Shown in pieces: positions 34,401 to 49,700 of a stretch of DNA of 64,000 nucleotides. Numbering within the stretch: position 1 is the stretch's first letter; each line of letters opens with the position of its first letter. Below the pieces are notes generated by a model, which was not told the DNA's origin, ran no database searches, and saw only the letters and a list, made by a program, of their open reading frames with translations. The position numbers and the translations under genes were made by a program. Where the stretch lies: positions 41,280,527-41,344,526 of the forward strand of contig CM049308.1 of the NCBI GenBank assembly GCA_026874595.1. The letters are read 5' to 3'. This DNA is from Sipunculus nudus (Eukaryota > Annelida > Sipuncula > Golfingiida > Sipunculidae).

Positions 34401-35850
34401 CACTGTCACAAGATTGTCACAAACATGGCATAGACTTTCCTAAGCAATTTTACAAGCAATTATAAAGGGTGTGTGTCACAAGATTGTCACAAGATTGTCA
34501 CAAACATGGCATAGACTTTCCCAAGCAAATTTACAAGCAAGTATGAAGGGTGTGTGTCACAAGATTGTCACTGTCACAAGATTGTCACAAACATGGCATA
34601 GATTTTCCCAAGCAAATTTACCAGCAAGCATAAAGGGAGTGTGTCACAAGATTGTCACAAACATGGCATAGAATTTCCCAATCAAATTCACAAGCAAGTA
34701 TAAAGGGTGTGTGTCACAAGATTTTCACTGTCACAAGATTGTCACAAACGTGGCATAGACTTCCCCAAGCAAATTTACAAGCAAGTATAAAGGGTGTGTG
34801 TCACAAGATTGTCACTGTCACAAGATTGTCACAAACATGGCATAGACTTTCCCAAGCAAATTTACCAGCAAGCATAGTGGGAGTGTGTCACATGATTGTC
34901 ACAAAATTGTCACAAAAATGGCACAGACTTTCCCAAACAAATTTACAAGCAAGTATAAAGGGTGTGTGTCACAAGATTGTCACTGTCACAAGATTGTCAC
35001 AAACATTGCACAGACTTTCCTAAGCACATTTACAAGCATGTATAAAGGGTGTGTGTCACATGATTGTCACTGTCACAAGATTGTCACAAACATGGCATAG
35101 ACTTTCCTAAGCAATTTTACAAGCAATTATAAAGGGTGTGTGTCACAAGATTGTCACTGTCAAAAGATTGTCACAAACATGGCACAGACTTTCCCATGAA
35201 AATTTACAAGCAAGTATAAAGGGTGTGTGTCACAAGATTGTCACTGTCACAAGATTGTCACAAACATGGCATAGACTTTCCCAATCAAATATACAAGCAA
35301 GTATAAAGGGTGTGTCACAAGATTGTCACTGTCACAAGATTGTCACAAACATGGCATAGACTTTCTCAAGCAAATTTACCAGCAAGCATAAAGGGAGTGT
35401 GTCACAAGATTGTCAAAAAATTGTCACAAACATGGCATAGAATTTCCCAAGCAAATTTACAAGCAAGTATAAAGGGTGTGTGTCACAAGATTGTCACAAA
35501 CGTGGCATAGACTTTCCCAAGCAAATTTACAAACAAGTATAAAGGGTGTGTGTCACAAGATTGCCACTGTCACAAGATTGTCACAAACATGGCATAGACT
35601 TTCCCAAGCAAATTTACCAGCAAGCATAAAGGGAGTGTGTCACAAGATTGTCACAAACATGGCATAGAATTTCCCAAGCAAATTTACAAGTAAGTATAAA
35701 GGGTGTGTGTCACAAGATTGTCACAAACGTGGCATAGACTTTTCCAAGCAAATTAACAAGCAAGTATAAAGGGTGTGTGTCACAAGATTGTCACTGTCAC
35801 AAGATTGTCACAAACATGGCATAGACTTTCCCAAGCAAATTTACCAGCAA
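28480..35850 (+). repeat. 2,617-bp higher-order repeat, tandem run of nearly identical copies
   Basis: Landmarks recur at exactly 2,617: 28733/31350, 29904/32521/35138, 30471/33088/35705, 30947/33564 and 28990/31607/34224. Private variants are copied with them, such as AAGATTGTAACAAACATGG with CAGACATTCCTAAGCAC, AAGATTGCCACTGTC and GTCAAAAAATTGTC. Corresponding copies differ by only a few bases per kilobase by eye. One further pair with the same spacing is 38385/41002. Confidence 0.85.
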
Positions 35851-38800
35851 GCATAAAGGGTGTGTGTCACAAGATTGTCACAAAATTGTCACAAACATGG
35901 CATAGAATTTCCCAAGCAAATTTACAAGCAAGTATAAAGGGTGTGTGTCACAAGATTGTCACAAACGTGGCATAGACTTCCCCAAGCAAATTTACAAGCA
36001 AGTATAAAGGGTGTGTGTCACAAGATTGTCACTGTCACAAGATTGTCACAAACATGGCATAGACTTTCCCAAGCAAATTTACCAGCAAGCATAAAGGGAG
36101 TGTGTCACAAGATTGTCACAAACATGGCATAGAATTTCCCAATCAAATTCACAAGCAAGTATAAAGGGTGTGTGTCACAAGATTGTCACAAACGTGGCAT
36201 AGACTTTTCCAAGCAAATTTACAAGCAAGTATAAAGGGTGTGTGTCACAAGATTGTCACTGTCACAAGATTGTCACAAACATGGCATAGACTTTCCCAAG
36301 CAAATTTACCAGCAAGCATAAAGGGTGTGTGTCACAAGATTGTCACAAAATTGTCACAAACATGGCATAGAATTTCCCAAGCAAATTTACAAGCAAGTAT
36401 AAAGGGTGTGTGTCACAAGATTGTCACAAACGTGGCATAGACTTTCCCAAGCAAATTTACAAGCAAGTATAAAGGGTGTGTGTCACAAGATTGTCACTGT
36501 CACAAGATTGACACAAACATGGCATAGACTTTCCCAAGCAAATTTACCAGCAAGCATAAACGAAGTGTGTCACAAGATTGTCACAAAATTGTCACAAACA
36601 TGGCACAGACTTTCCCAAGCAAATTTACAAGCAAGTATAAAGGGTGTGTGTCACAAGATTGTCACAAACATGGCATAGACTTCCCCAAGCAAATTTACAA
36701 GCAAGTATAAAGGGTGTGTGTCACAAGATTGTCACTGTCACAAGATTGTCACAAACATGGCATAGACTTTCCCAAGCAAATTTACCAGCAAGCATAAAGG
36801 GAGTGTGTCACAAGATTGTCACAAACATGGCATAGAATTTCCCAATCAAATTCACAAGCAAGTATAAAGGGTGTGTGTCACAAGATTTTCACTGTCACAA
36901 GATTGTCACAAACGTGGCATAGACTTCCCCAAGCAAATTTACAAGCAAGTATAAAGGGTGTGTGTCACAAGATTGTCACTGTCACAAGATTGTCACAAAC
37001 ATGGCATAGACTTTCCCAAGCAAATTTACCAGCAAGCATAGTGGGAGTGTGTCACATGATTGTCACAAGATTGTCACAAAAATGGCACAGACTTTCCCAA
37101 ACAAATTTACAAGCAAGTATAAAGGGTGTGTGTCACAAGATTGTCACTGTCACAAGATTGTCACAAACATTGCACAGACTTTCCTAAGCACATTTACAAG
37201 CATGTATAAAGGGTGTGTGTCACAAGATTGTCACTGTCACAAGATTGTCACAAACATGGCATAGACTTTCCTAAGCAATTTTACAAGCAATTATAAAGGG
37301 TGTGTGTTACAAGATTGTCACTGTCAAAAGATTGTCACAAACATGGCACAGACTTTCCCATGAAAATTTACAAGCAAGTATAAAGGGTGTGTGTCACAAG
37401 ATTGTCACTGTCACAAGATTGTCACAAACATGGCATAGACTTCCCCAAGCAAATTTACAAGCAAGTATAAAGGGTGTGTGTCACAAGATTGTCACTGTCA
37501 CAAGATTGTCACAAACATGGCATAGACTTTCCCAAGCAAATTTACCAGCAAGCATAGTGGGAGTGTGTCACATGATTGTCACAAGATTGTCACAAAAATG
37601 GCACAGACTTTCCCAAACAAATTTACAAGCAAGTATAAAGGGTGTGTGTCACAAGATTGTCACTGTCACAAGATTGTCACAAACATTGCACAGACTTTCC
37701 TAAGCACATTTACAAGCATGTATAAAGGGTGTGTGTCACAAGATTGTCACTGTCACAAGATTGTCACAAACATGGCATAGACTTTCCTAAGCAATTTTAC
37801 AAGCAATTATAAAGGGTGTGTGTTACAAGATTGTCACTGTCAAAAGATTGTCACAAACATGGCACAGACTTTCCCATGAAAATTTACAAGCAAGTATAAA
37901 GGGTGTGTGTCACAAGATTGTCACTGTCACAAGATTGTCACAAACATGGCATAGACTTTCCCAATCAAATATACAAGCAAGTATAAAGGGTGTGTGTCAC
38001 AAGATTGTCACTGTCACAAGATTGTCACAAACATGGCATAGACTTTCCCAAGCAAATTTACCAGCAAGCATAAAGGGAGTGTGTCACAAGATTGTCAAAA
38101 AATTGTCACAAACATGGCATAGAATTTCCCAAGCAAATTTACAAGCAAGTATAAAGGTTGTGTGTCACAAGATTGTCACAAACGTGGCATAGACTTTCCC
38201 AAGCAAATTTACAAACAAGTATAAAGGATGTGTGTCACAAGATTGCCACTGTCACAAGATTGTCACAAACATGGCATAGACTTTCCCAAGCAAATTTACC
38301 AGCAAGCATAAAGGGAGTGTGTCACAAGATTGTCACAAACATGGCATAGAATTTCCCAAGCAAATTTACAAGTAAGTATAAAGGGTGTGTGTCCCAAGAT
38401 TGTCACAAACGTGGCATAGACTTTTCCAAGCAAATTTACAAGCAAGTATTAAGGGTGTGTGTCACAAGATTGTCACTGTCACAAGATTGTCACAAACATG
38501 GCATAGACTTTCCCAAGCAAATTTACCAGCAAGCATAAAGGGTGTGTGTCACAAGATTGTCACAAAATTGTCACAAACATGGCATAGAATTTCCCAAGCA
38601 AATTTACAAGCAAGTATAAAGGATGTGTGTCACAAGATTGTCACAAACGTGGCATAGACTTTCCCAAGCAAATTTACAAGCAAGTATAAAGGGTGTGTGT
38701 CACAAGATTGTCACTGTCACAAGATTGTCACAAACATGGCATAGACTTTCCCAAGCAAATTTACCAGCAAGCATAAACGGAGTGTGTCACAAGATTGTCA

Positions 38801-41800
38801 CAAAATTGTCACAAACATGGCACAGACTTTCCCAAGCAAATTTACAAGCAAGTATAAAGAGTGTGTGTCACAAGATTGTCACAAACGTGGCATAGACTTC
38901 CCCAAGCAAATTTACAAGCAAGTATAAAGGGTGTGTGTCACAAGATTGTCACTGTCACAAGATTGTCACAAACATGGCATAGACTTTCCCAAGCAAATTT
39001 ACCAGCAAGCATAAAGGGAGTGTGTCACAAGATTGTCACAAACATGGCATAGAATTTCCCAATCAAATTCACAAGCAAGTATAAAGGGTGTGTGTCACAA
39101 GATTTTCACTGTCACAAGATTGTCACAAACGTGGCATAGACTTTCCTAAACAATTTTACAAGCAATTATAAAGGGTGTGTGTCACAAGATTGTCACTGTC
39201 ACAAGATTGTCACAAACATGGCATAGACTTTCCCAAGCAAATTTACCAGCAAGCATAAAGGGAGTGTGTCACAAGATTGTCACAAGATTGTCACAAACAT
39301 GGCATAGAATTTCCCAATCAAATTCACAAGCAAGTATAAAGGGTGTGTGTCACAAGATTGTCACTGTCACAAGATTGTCACAAACGTGGCATAGACTTTC
39401 CCAAGCAAATTTACAAGCAAGTATAAAGGGTGTGTGTCACAAGATTGTCACTGTCACAAGATTGTCACAAACATGGCATAGACTTTCCCAAGCAAATTTA
39501 CCAGGAAGCATAGTGGGAGTGTGTCACATGATTGTCACAAGATTGTCACAAACATGGCACAGACTTTCCCAAACAAATTTACAAGCAAGTATAAAGGGTG
39601 TGTGTCACAAGATTGTCACAAGATTGTAACAAACATGGCACAGACATTCCTAAGCACATTTACAAGCAAGTATAAAGGGTGTGTGTCACAAGATTGTCAC
39701 TGTCACAAGATTGTCACAAACATGGCATAGACTTTCCTAAGCAATTTTACAAGCAATTATAAAGGGTGTGTGTCACAAGATTGTCACAAGATTGTCACAA
39801 ACATGGCATAGACTTTCCCAAGCAAATTTACAAGCAAGTATGAAGGGTGTGTGTCACAAGATTGTCACTGTCACAAGATTGTCACAAACATGGCATAGAT
39901 TTTCCCAAGCAAATTTACCAGCAAGCATAAAGGGAGTGTGTCACAAGATTGTCACAAACATGGCATAGAATTTCCCAATCAAATTCACAAGCAAGTATAA
40001 AGGGTGTGTGTCACAAGATTTTCACTGTCACAAGATTGTCACAAACGTGGCATAGACTTCCCCAAGCAAATTTACAAGCAAGTATAAAGGGTGTGTGTCA
40101 CAAGATTGTCACTGTCACAAGATTGTCACAAACATGGCATAGACTTTCCCAAGCAAATTTACCAGCAAGCATAGTGGGAGTGTGTCACATGATTGTCACA
40201 AGATTGTCACAAAAATGGCACAGACTTTCCCAAACAAATTTACAAGCAAGTATAAAGGGTGTGTGTCACAAGATTGTCACTGTCACAAGATTGTCACAAA
40301 CATTGCACAGACTTTCCTAAGCACATTTACAAGCATGTATAAAGGGTGTGTGTCACAAGATTGTCACTGTCACAAGATTGTCACAAACATGGCATAGACT
40401 TTCCTAAGCAATTTTACAAGCAATTATAAAGGGTGTGTGTTACAAGATTGTCACTGTCAAAAGATTGTCACAAACATGGCACAGACTTTCCCATGAAAAT
40501 TTACAAGCAAGTATAAAGGGTGTGTGTCACAAGATTGTCACTGTCACAAGATTGTCACAAACATGGCATAGACTTTCCCAATCAAATATACAAGCAAGTA
40601 TAAAGGGTGTGTGTCACAAGATTGTCACTGTCACAAGATTGTCACAAACATGGCATAGACTTTCCCAAGCAAATTTACCAGCAAGCATAAAGGGAGTGTG
40701 TCACAAGATTGTCAAAAAATTGTCACAAACATGGCATAGAATTTCCCAAGCAAATTTACAAGCAAGTATAAAGGGTGTGTGTCACAAGATTGTCACAAAC
40801 GTGGCATAGACTTTCCCAAGCAAATTTACAAACAAGTATAAAGGATGTGTGTCACAAGATTGCCACTGTCACAAGATTGTCACAAACATGGGATAGACTT
40901 TCCCAAGCAAATTTACCAGCAAGCATAAAGGGAGTGTGTCACAAGATTGTCACAAACATGGCATAGAATTTCCCAAGCAAATTTACAAGTAAGTATAAAG
41001 GGTGTGTGTCACAAGATTGTCACAAACGTGGCATAGACTTTTCCAAGCAAATTTACAAGCAAGTATTAAGGGTGTGTGTCACAAGATTGTCACTGTCACA
41101 AGATTGTCACAAACATGGCATAGACTTTCCCAAGCAAATTTACCAGCAAGCATAAAGGGTGTGTGTCACAAGATTGTCACAAAATTGTCACAAACATGGC
41201 ATAGAATTTCCCAAGCAAATTTACAAGCAAGTATAAAGGATGTGTGTCACAAGATTGTCACAAACGTGGCATAGACTTTCCCAAGCAAATTTACAAGCAA
41301 GTATAAAGGGTGTGTGTCACAAGATTGTCACTGTCACAAGATTGTCACAAACATGGCATAGACTTTCCCAAGCAAATTTACCAGCAAGCATAAACGGAGT
41401 GTGTCACAAGATTGTCACAAAATTGTCACAAACATGGCACAGACTTTCCCAAGCAAATTTACAAGCAAGTATAAAGAGTGTGTGTCACAAGATTGTCACA
41501 AACGTGGCATAGACTTCCCCAAGCAAATTTACAAGCAAGTATAAAGGGTGTGTGTCACAAGATTGTCACTGTCACAAGATTGTCACAAACATGGCATAGA
41601 CTTTCCCAAGCAAATTTACCAGCAAGCATAAAGGGAGTGTGTCACAAGATTGTCACAAACATGGCATAGAATTTCCCAATCAAATTCACAAGCAAGTATA
41701 AAGGGTGTGTGTCACAAGATTTTCACTGTCACAAGATTGTCACAAACGTGGCATAGACTTTCCTAAACAATTTTACAAGCAATTATAAAGGGTGTGTGTC

Positions 41801-44800
41801 ACAAGATTGTCACTGTCACAAGATTGTCACAAACATGGCATAGACTTTCCCAAGCAAATTTACCAGCAAGCATAAAGGGAGTGTGTCACAAGATTGTCAC
41901 AAGATTGTCACAAACATGGCATAGAATTTCCCAATCAAATTCACAAGCAAGTATAAAGGGTGTGTGTCACAAGATTGTCACTGTCACAAGATTGTCACAA
42001 ACGTGGCATAGACTTTCCCAAGCAAATTTACAAGCAAGTATAAAGGGTGTGTGTCACAAGATTGTCACTGTCACAAGATTGTCACAAACATGGCATAGAC
42101 TTTCCCAAGCAAATTTACCAGGAAGCATAGTGGGAGTGTGTCACATGATTGTCACAAGATTGTCACAAACATGGCACAGACTTTCCCAAACAAATTTACA
42201 AGCAAGTATAAAGGGTGTGTGTCACAAGATTGTCACAAGATTGTAACAAACATGGCACAGACATTCCTAAGCACATTTACAAGCAAGTATAAAGGGTGTG
42301 TGTCACAAGATTGTCACTGTCACAAGATTGTCACAAACATGGCATAGACTTTCCTAAGCAATTTTACAAGCAATTATAAAGGGTGTGTGTCACAAGATTG
42401 TCACAAGATTGTCACAAACATGGCATAGACTTTCCCAAGCAAATTTACAAGCAAGTATGAAGGGTGTGTGTCACAAGATTGTCACTGTCACAAGATTGTC
42501 ACAAACATGGCATAGATTTTCCCAAGCAAATTTACCAGCAAGCATAAAGGGAGTGTGTCACAAGATTGTCACAAACATGGCATAGAATTTCCCAATCAAA
42601 TTCACAAGCAAGTATAAAGGGTGTGTGTCACAAGATTTTCACTGTCACAAGATTGTCACAAACGTGGCATAGACTTCCCCAAGCAAATTTACAAGCAAGT
42701 ATAAAGGGTGTGTGTCACAAGATTGTCACTGTCACAAGATTGTCACAAACATGGCATAGACTTTCCCAAGCAAATTTACCAGCAAGCATAGTGGGAGTGT
42801 GTCACATGATTGTCACAAAATTGTCACAAAAATGGCACAGACTTTCCCAAACAAATTTACAAGCAAGTATAAAGGGTGTGTGTCACAAGATTGTCACTGT
42901 CACAAGATTGTCACAAACATTGCACAGACTTTCCTAAGCACATTTACAAGCATGTATAAAGGGTGTGTGTCACATGATTGTCACTGTCACAAGATTGTCA
43001 CAAACATGGCATAGACTTTCCTAAGCAATTTTACAAGCAATTATAAAGGGTGTGTGTCACAAGATTGTCACTGTCAAAAGATTGTCACAAACATGGCACA
43101 GACTTTCCCATGAAAATTTACAAGCAAGTATAAAGGGTGTGTGTCACAAGATTGTCACTGTCACAAGATTGTCACAAACATGGCATAGACTTTCCCAATC
43201 AAATATACAAGCAAGTATAAAGGGTGTGTCACAAGATTGTCACTGTCACAAGATTGTCACAAACATGGCATAGACTTTCTCAAGCAAATTTACCAGCAAG
43301 CATAAAGGGAGTGTGTCACAAGATTGTCAAAAAATTGTCACAAACATGGCATAGAATTTCCCAAGCAAATTTACAAGCAAGTATAAAGGGTGTGTGTCAC
43401 AAGATTGTCACAAACGTGGCATAGACTTTCCCAAGCAAATTTACAAACAAGTATAAAGGGTGTGTGTCACAAGATTGCCACTGTCACAAGATTGTCACAA
43501 ACATGGCATAGACTTTCCCAAGCAAATTTACCAGCAAGCATAAAGGGAGTGTGTCACAAGATTGTCACAAACATGGCATAGAATTTCCCAAGCAAATTTA
43601 CAAGTAAGTATAAAGGGTGTGTGTCACAAGATTGTCACAAACGTGGCATAGACTTTTCCAAGCAAATTAACAAGCAAGTATAAAGGGTGTGTGTCACAAG
43701 ATTGTCACTGTCACAAGATTGTCACAAACATGGCATAGACTTTCCCAAGCAAATTTACCAGCAAGCATAAAGGGTGTGTGTCACAAGATTGTCACAAAAT
43801 TGTCACAAACATGGCATAGAATTTCCCAAGCAAATTTACAAGCAAGTATAAAGGGTGTGTGTCACAAGATTGTCACAAACGTGGCATAGACTTCCCCAAG
43901 CAAATTTACAAGCAAGTATAAAGGGTGTGTGTCACAAGATTGTCACTGTCACAAGATTGTCACAAACATGGCATAGACTTTCCCAAGCAAATTTACCAGC
44001 AAGCATAAAGGGAGTGTGTCACAAGATTGTCACAAACATGGCATAGAATTTCCCAATCAAATTCACAAGCAAGTATAAAGGGTGTGTGTCACAAGATTGT
44101 CACAAACGTGGCATAGACTTTTCCAAGCAAATTTACAAGCAAGTATAAAGGGTGTGTGTCACAAGATTGTCACTGTCACAAGATTGTCACAAACATGGCA
44201 TAGACTTTCCCAAGCAAATTTACCAGCAAGCATAAAGGGTGTGTGTCACAAGATTGTCACAAAATTGTCACAAACATGGCATAGAATTTCCCAAGCAAAT
44301 TTACAAGCAAGTATAAAGGGTGTGTGTCACAAGATTGTCACAAACGTGGCATAGACTTTCCCAAGCAAATTTACAAGCAAGTATAAAGGGTGTGTGTCAC
44401 AAGATTGTCACTGTCACAAGATTGTCACAAACATGGCATAGACTTTCCCAAGCAAATTTACCAGCAAGCATAAACGGAGTGTGTCACAAGATTGTCACAA
44501 AATTGTCACAAACATGGCACAGACTTTCCCAAGCAAATTTACAAGCAAGTATAAAGGGTGTGTGTCACAAGATTGTCACAAACATGGCATAGACTTCCCC
44601 AAGCAAATTTACAAGCAAGTATAAAGGGTGTGTGTCACAAGATTGTCACTGTCACAAGATTGTCACAAACATGGCATAGACTTTCCCAAGCAAATTTACC
44701 AGCAAGCATAAAGGGAGTGTGTCACAAGATTGTCACAAACATGGCATAGAATTTCCCAATCAAATTCACAAGCAAGTATAAAGGGTGTGTGTCACAAGAT

Positions 44801-47800
44801 TTTCACTGTCACAAGATTGTCACAAACGTGGCATAGACTTCCCCAAGCAAATTTACAAGCAAGTATAAAGGGTGTGTGTCACAAGATTGTCACTGTCACA
44901 AGATTGTCACAAACATGGCATAGACTTTCCCAAGCAAATTTACCAGCAAGCATAGTGGGAGTGTGTCACATGATTGTCACAAGATTGTCACAAAAATGGC
45001 ACAGACTTTCCCAAACAAATTTACAAGCAAGTATAAAGGGTGTGTGTCACAAGATTGTCACTGTCACAAGATTGTCACAAACATTGCACAGACTTTCCTA
45101 AGCACATTTACAAGCATGTATAAAGGGTGTGTGTCACAAGATTGTCACTGTCAAAAGATTGTCACAAACATGGCACAGACTTTCCCATGAAAATTTACAA
45201 GCAAGTATAAAGGGTGTGTGTCACAAGATTGTCACTGTCACAAGATTGTCACAAACATGGCATAGACTTCCCCAAGCAAATTTACAAGCAAGTATAAAGG
45301 GTGTGTGTCACAAGATTGTCACTGTCACAAGATTGTCACAAACATGGCATAGACTTTCCCAAGCAAATTTACCAGCAAGCATAGTGGGAGTGTGTCACAT
45401 GATTGTCACAAGATTGTCACAAAAATGGCACAGACTTTCCCAAACAAATTTACAAGCAAGTATAAAGGGTGTGTGTCACAAGATTGTCACTGTCACAAGA
45501 TTGTCACAAACATTGCACAGACTTTCCTAAGCACATTTACAAGCATGTATAAAGGGTGTGTGTCACAAGATTGTCACTGTCACAAGATTGTCACAAACAT
45601 GGCATAGACTTTCCTAAGCAATTTTACAAGCAATTATAAAGGGTGTGTGTTACAAGATTGTCACTGTCAAAAGATTGTCACAAACATGGCACAGACTTTC
45701 CCATGAAAATTTACAAGCAAGTATAAAGGGTGTGTGTCACAAGATTGTCACTGTCACAAGATTGTCACAAACATGGCATAGACTTTCCCAATCAAATATA
45801 CAAGCAAGTATAAAGGGTGTGTGTCACAAGATTGTCACTGTCACAAGATTGTCACAAACATGGCATAGACTTTCCCAAGCAAATTTACCAGCAAGCATAA
45901 AGGGAGTGTGTCACAAGATTGTCAAAAAATTGTCACAAACATGGCATAGAATTTCCCAAGCAAATTTACAAGCAAGTATAAAGGTTGTGTGTCACAAGAT
46001 TGTCACAAACGTGGCATAGACTTTCCCAAGCAAATTTACAAACAAGTATAAAGGATGTGTGTCACAAGATTGCCACTGTCACAAGATTGTCACAAACATG
46101 GCATAGACTTTCCCAAGCAAATTTACCAGCAAGCATAAAGGGAGTGTGTCACAAGATTGTCACAAACATGGCATAGAATTTCCCAAGCAAATTTACAAGT
46201 AAGTATAAAGGGTGTGTGTCACAAGATTGTCACAAACGTGGCATAGACTTTTCCAAGCAAATTTACAAGCAAGTATTAAGGGTGTGTGTCACAAGATTGT
46301 CACTGTCACAAGATTGTCACAAACATGGCATAGACTTTCCCAAGCAAATTTACCAGCAAGCATAAAGGGTGTGTGTCACAAGATTGTCACAAAATTGTCA
46401 CAAACATGGCATAGAATTTCCCAAGCAAATTTACAAGCAAGTATAAAGGATGTGTGTCACAAGATTGTCACAAACGTGGCATAGACTTTCCCAAGCAAAT
46501 TTACAAGCAAGTATAAAGGGTGTGTGTCACAAGATTGTCACTGTCACAAGATTGTCACAAACATGGCATAGACTTTCCCAAGCAAATTTACCAGCAAGCA
46601 TAAACGGAGTGTGTCACAAGATTGTCACAAAATTGTCACAAACATGGCACAGACTTTCCCAAGCAAATTTACAAGCAAGTATAAAGAGTGTGTGTCACAA
46701 GATTGTCACAAACGTGGCATAGACTTCCCCAAGCAAATTTACAAGCAAGTATAAAGGGTGTGTGTCACAAGATTGTCACTGTCACAAGATTGTCACAAAC
46801 ATGGCATAGACTTTCCCAAGCAAATTTACCAGCAAGCATAAAGGGAGTGTGTCACAAGATTGTCACAAACATGGCATAGAATTTCCCAATCAAATTCACA
46901 AGCAAGTATAAAGGGTGTGTGTCAAAAGATTTTCACTGTCACAAGATTGTCACAAACGTGGCATAGACTTTCCTAAACAATTTTACAAGCAATTATAAAG
47001 GGTGTGTGTCACAAGATTGTCACTGTCACAAGATTGTCACAAACATGGCATAGACTTTCCCAAGCAAATTTACCAGCAAGCATAAAGGGAGTGTGTCACA
47101 AGATTGTCACAAGATTGTCACAAACATGGCATAGAATTTCCCAATCAAATTCACAAGCAAGTATAAAGGGTGTGTGTCACAAGATTGTCACTGTCACAAG
47201 ATTGTCACAAACGTGGCATAGACTTTCCCAAGCAAATTTACAAGCAAGTATAAAGGGTGTGTGTCACAAGATTGTCACTGTCACAAGATTGTCACAAACA
47301 TGGCATAGACTTTCCCAAGCAAATTTACTAGGAAGCATAGTGGGAGTGTGTCACATGATTGTCACAAGATTGTCACAAACATGGCACAGACTTTCCCAAA
47401 CAAATTTACAAGCAAGTATAAAGGGTGTGTGTCACAAGATTGTCACAAGATTGTAACAAACATGGCACAGACATTCCTAAGCACATTTACAAGCAAGTAT
47501 AAAGGGTGTGTGTCACAAGATTGTCACTGTCACAAGATTGTCACAAACATGGCATAGACTTTCCTAAGCAATTTTACAAGCAATTATAAAGGGTGTGTGT
47601 CACAAGATTGTCACAAACATGGCATAGACTTTCCCAAGCAAATTTACAAGCAAGTATGAAGGGTGTGTGTCACAAGATTGTCACTGTCACAAGATTGTCA
47701 CAAACATGGCATAGATTTTCCCAAGCAAATTTACCAGCAAGCATAAAGGGAGTGTGTCACAAGATTGTCACAAACATGGCATAGAATTTCCCAATCAAAT

Positions 47801-49700
47801 TCACAAGCAAGTATAAAGGGTGTGTGTCACAAGATTTTCACTGTCACAAGATTGACACAAACGTGGCATAGACTTCCCCAAGCAAATTTACAAGCAAGTA
47901 TAAAGGGTGTGTGTCACAAGATTGTCACTGTCACAAGATTGTCACAAACATGGCATAGACTTTCCCAAGCAAATTTACCAGCAAGCATAGTGGGAGTGTG
48001 TCACATGATTGTCACAAAATTGTCACAAAAATGGCACAGACTTTCCCAAACAAATTTACAAGCAAGTATAAAGGGTGTGTGTCACAAGATTGTCACTGTC
48101 ACAAGATTGTCACAAACATTGCACAGACTTTCCTAAGCACATTTACAAGCATGTATAAAGGGTGTGTGTCACATGATTGTCACTGTCACAAGATTGTCAC
48201 AAACATGGCATAGACTTTCCTAAGCAATTTTACAAGCAATTATAAAGGGTGTGTGTCACAAGATTGTCACTGTCAAAAGATTGTCACAAACATGGCACAG
48301 ACTTTCCCATGAAAATTTACAAGCAAGTATAAAGGGTGTGTGTCACAAGATTGTCACTGTCACAAGATTGTCACAAACATGGCATAGACTTTCCCAATCA
48401 AATATACAAGCAAGTATAAAGGGTGTGTCACAAGATTGTCACTGTCACAAGATTGTCACAAACATGGCATAGACTTTCCCAAGCAAATTTACCAGCAAGC
48501 AAAAAGGGAGTGTGTCACAAGATTGTCAAAAAATTGTCACAAACATGGCATAGAATTTCCCAAGCAAATTTACAAGCAAGTATAAAGGGTGTGTGTCACA
48601 AGATTGTCACAAACGTGGCATAGACTTTCCCAAGCAAATTTACAAACAAGTATAAAGGGTGTGTGTCACAAGATTGCCACTGTCACAAGATTGTCACAAA
48701 CATGGCATAGACTTTCCCAAGCAAATTTACCAGCAAGCATAAAGGGAGTGTGTCACAAGATTGTCACAAACATGGCATAGAATTTCCCAAGCAAATTTAC
48801 AAGTAAGTATAAAGGGTGTGTGTCACAAGATTGTCACAAACGTGGCATAGACTTTTCCAAGCAAATTAACAAGCAAGTATAAAGGGTGTGTGTCACAAGA
48901 TTGTCACTGTCACAAGATTGTCACAAACATGGCATAGACTTTCCCAAGCAAATTTACCAGCAAGCATAAAGGGTGTGTGTCACAAGATTGTCACAAAATT
49001 GTCACAAACATGGCATAGAATTTCCCAAGCAAATTTACAAGCAAGTATAAAGGGTGTGTGTCACAAGATTGTCACAAACGTGGCATAGACTTCCCCAAGC
49101 AAATTTACAAGCAAGTATAAAGGGTGTGTGTCACAAGATTGTCACTGTCACAAGATTGTCACAAACATGGCATAGACTTTCCCAAGCAAATTTACCAGCA
49201 AGCATAAAGGGAGTGTGTCACAAGATTGTCACAAACATGGCATAGAATTTCCCAATCAAATTCACAAGCAAGTATAAAGGGTGTGTGTCACAAGATTGTC
49301 ACAAACGTGGCATAGACTTTTCCAAGCAAATTTACAAGCAAGTATAAAGGGTGTGTGTCACAAGATTGTCACTGTCACAAGATTGTCACAAACATGGCAT
49401 AGACTTTCCCAAGCAAATTTACCAGCAAGCATAAAGGGAGTGTGTCACAAGATTGTCACAAAATTGTCACAAACATGGCATAGAATTTCCCAAGCAAATT
49501 TACAAGCAAGTATAAAGGGTGTGTGTCACAAGATTGTCACAAACGTGGCATAGACTTTCCCAAGCAAATTTACAAGCAAGTATAAAGGGTGTGTGTCACA
49601 AGATTGTCACTGTCACAAGATTGTCACAAACATGGCATAGACTTTCCCAAGCAAATTTTCCAGCAAGCATAAACGGAGTGTGTCACAAGATTGTCACAAA
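33880..49700 (+). repeat. 7,914-bp super-unit, duplicated with 87- and 11-bp deletions
   Basis: Sequence from 33880 recurs at +7,914 (35138/43052, 35310/43224, 36168/44082, 36816/44730). After 45.1 kb the offset drops to 7,827 because one 87-bp monomer is missing (37818/45645, 38385/46212, 39521/47348). It then falls to 7,816 through loss of 11 bp (ACAAGATTGTC) near 47.6 kb (39949/47765). The super-unit itself contains the 2,617-bp unit plus 5,297 bp. Confidence 0.85.
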
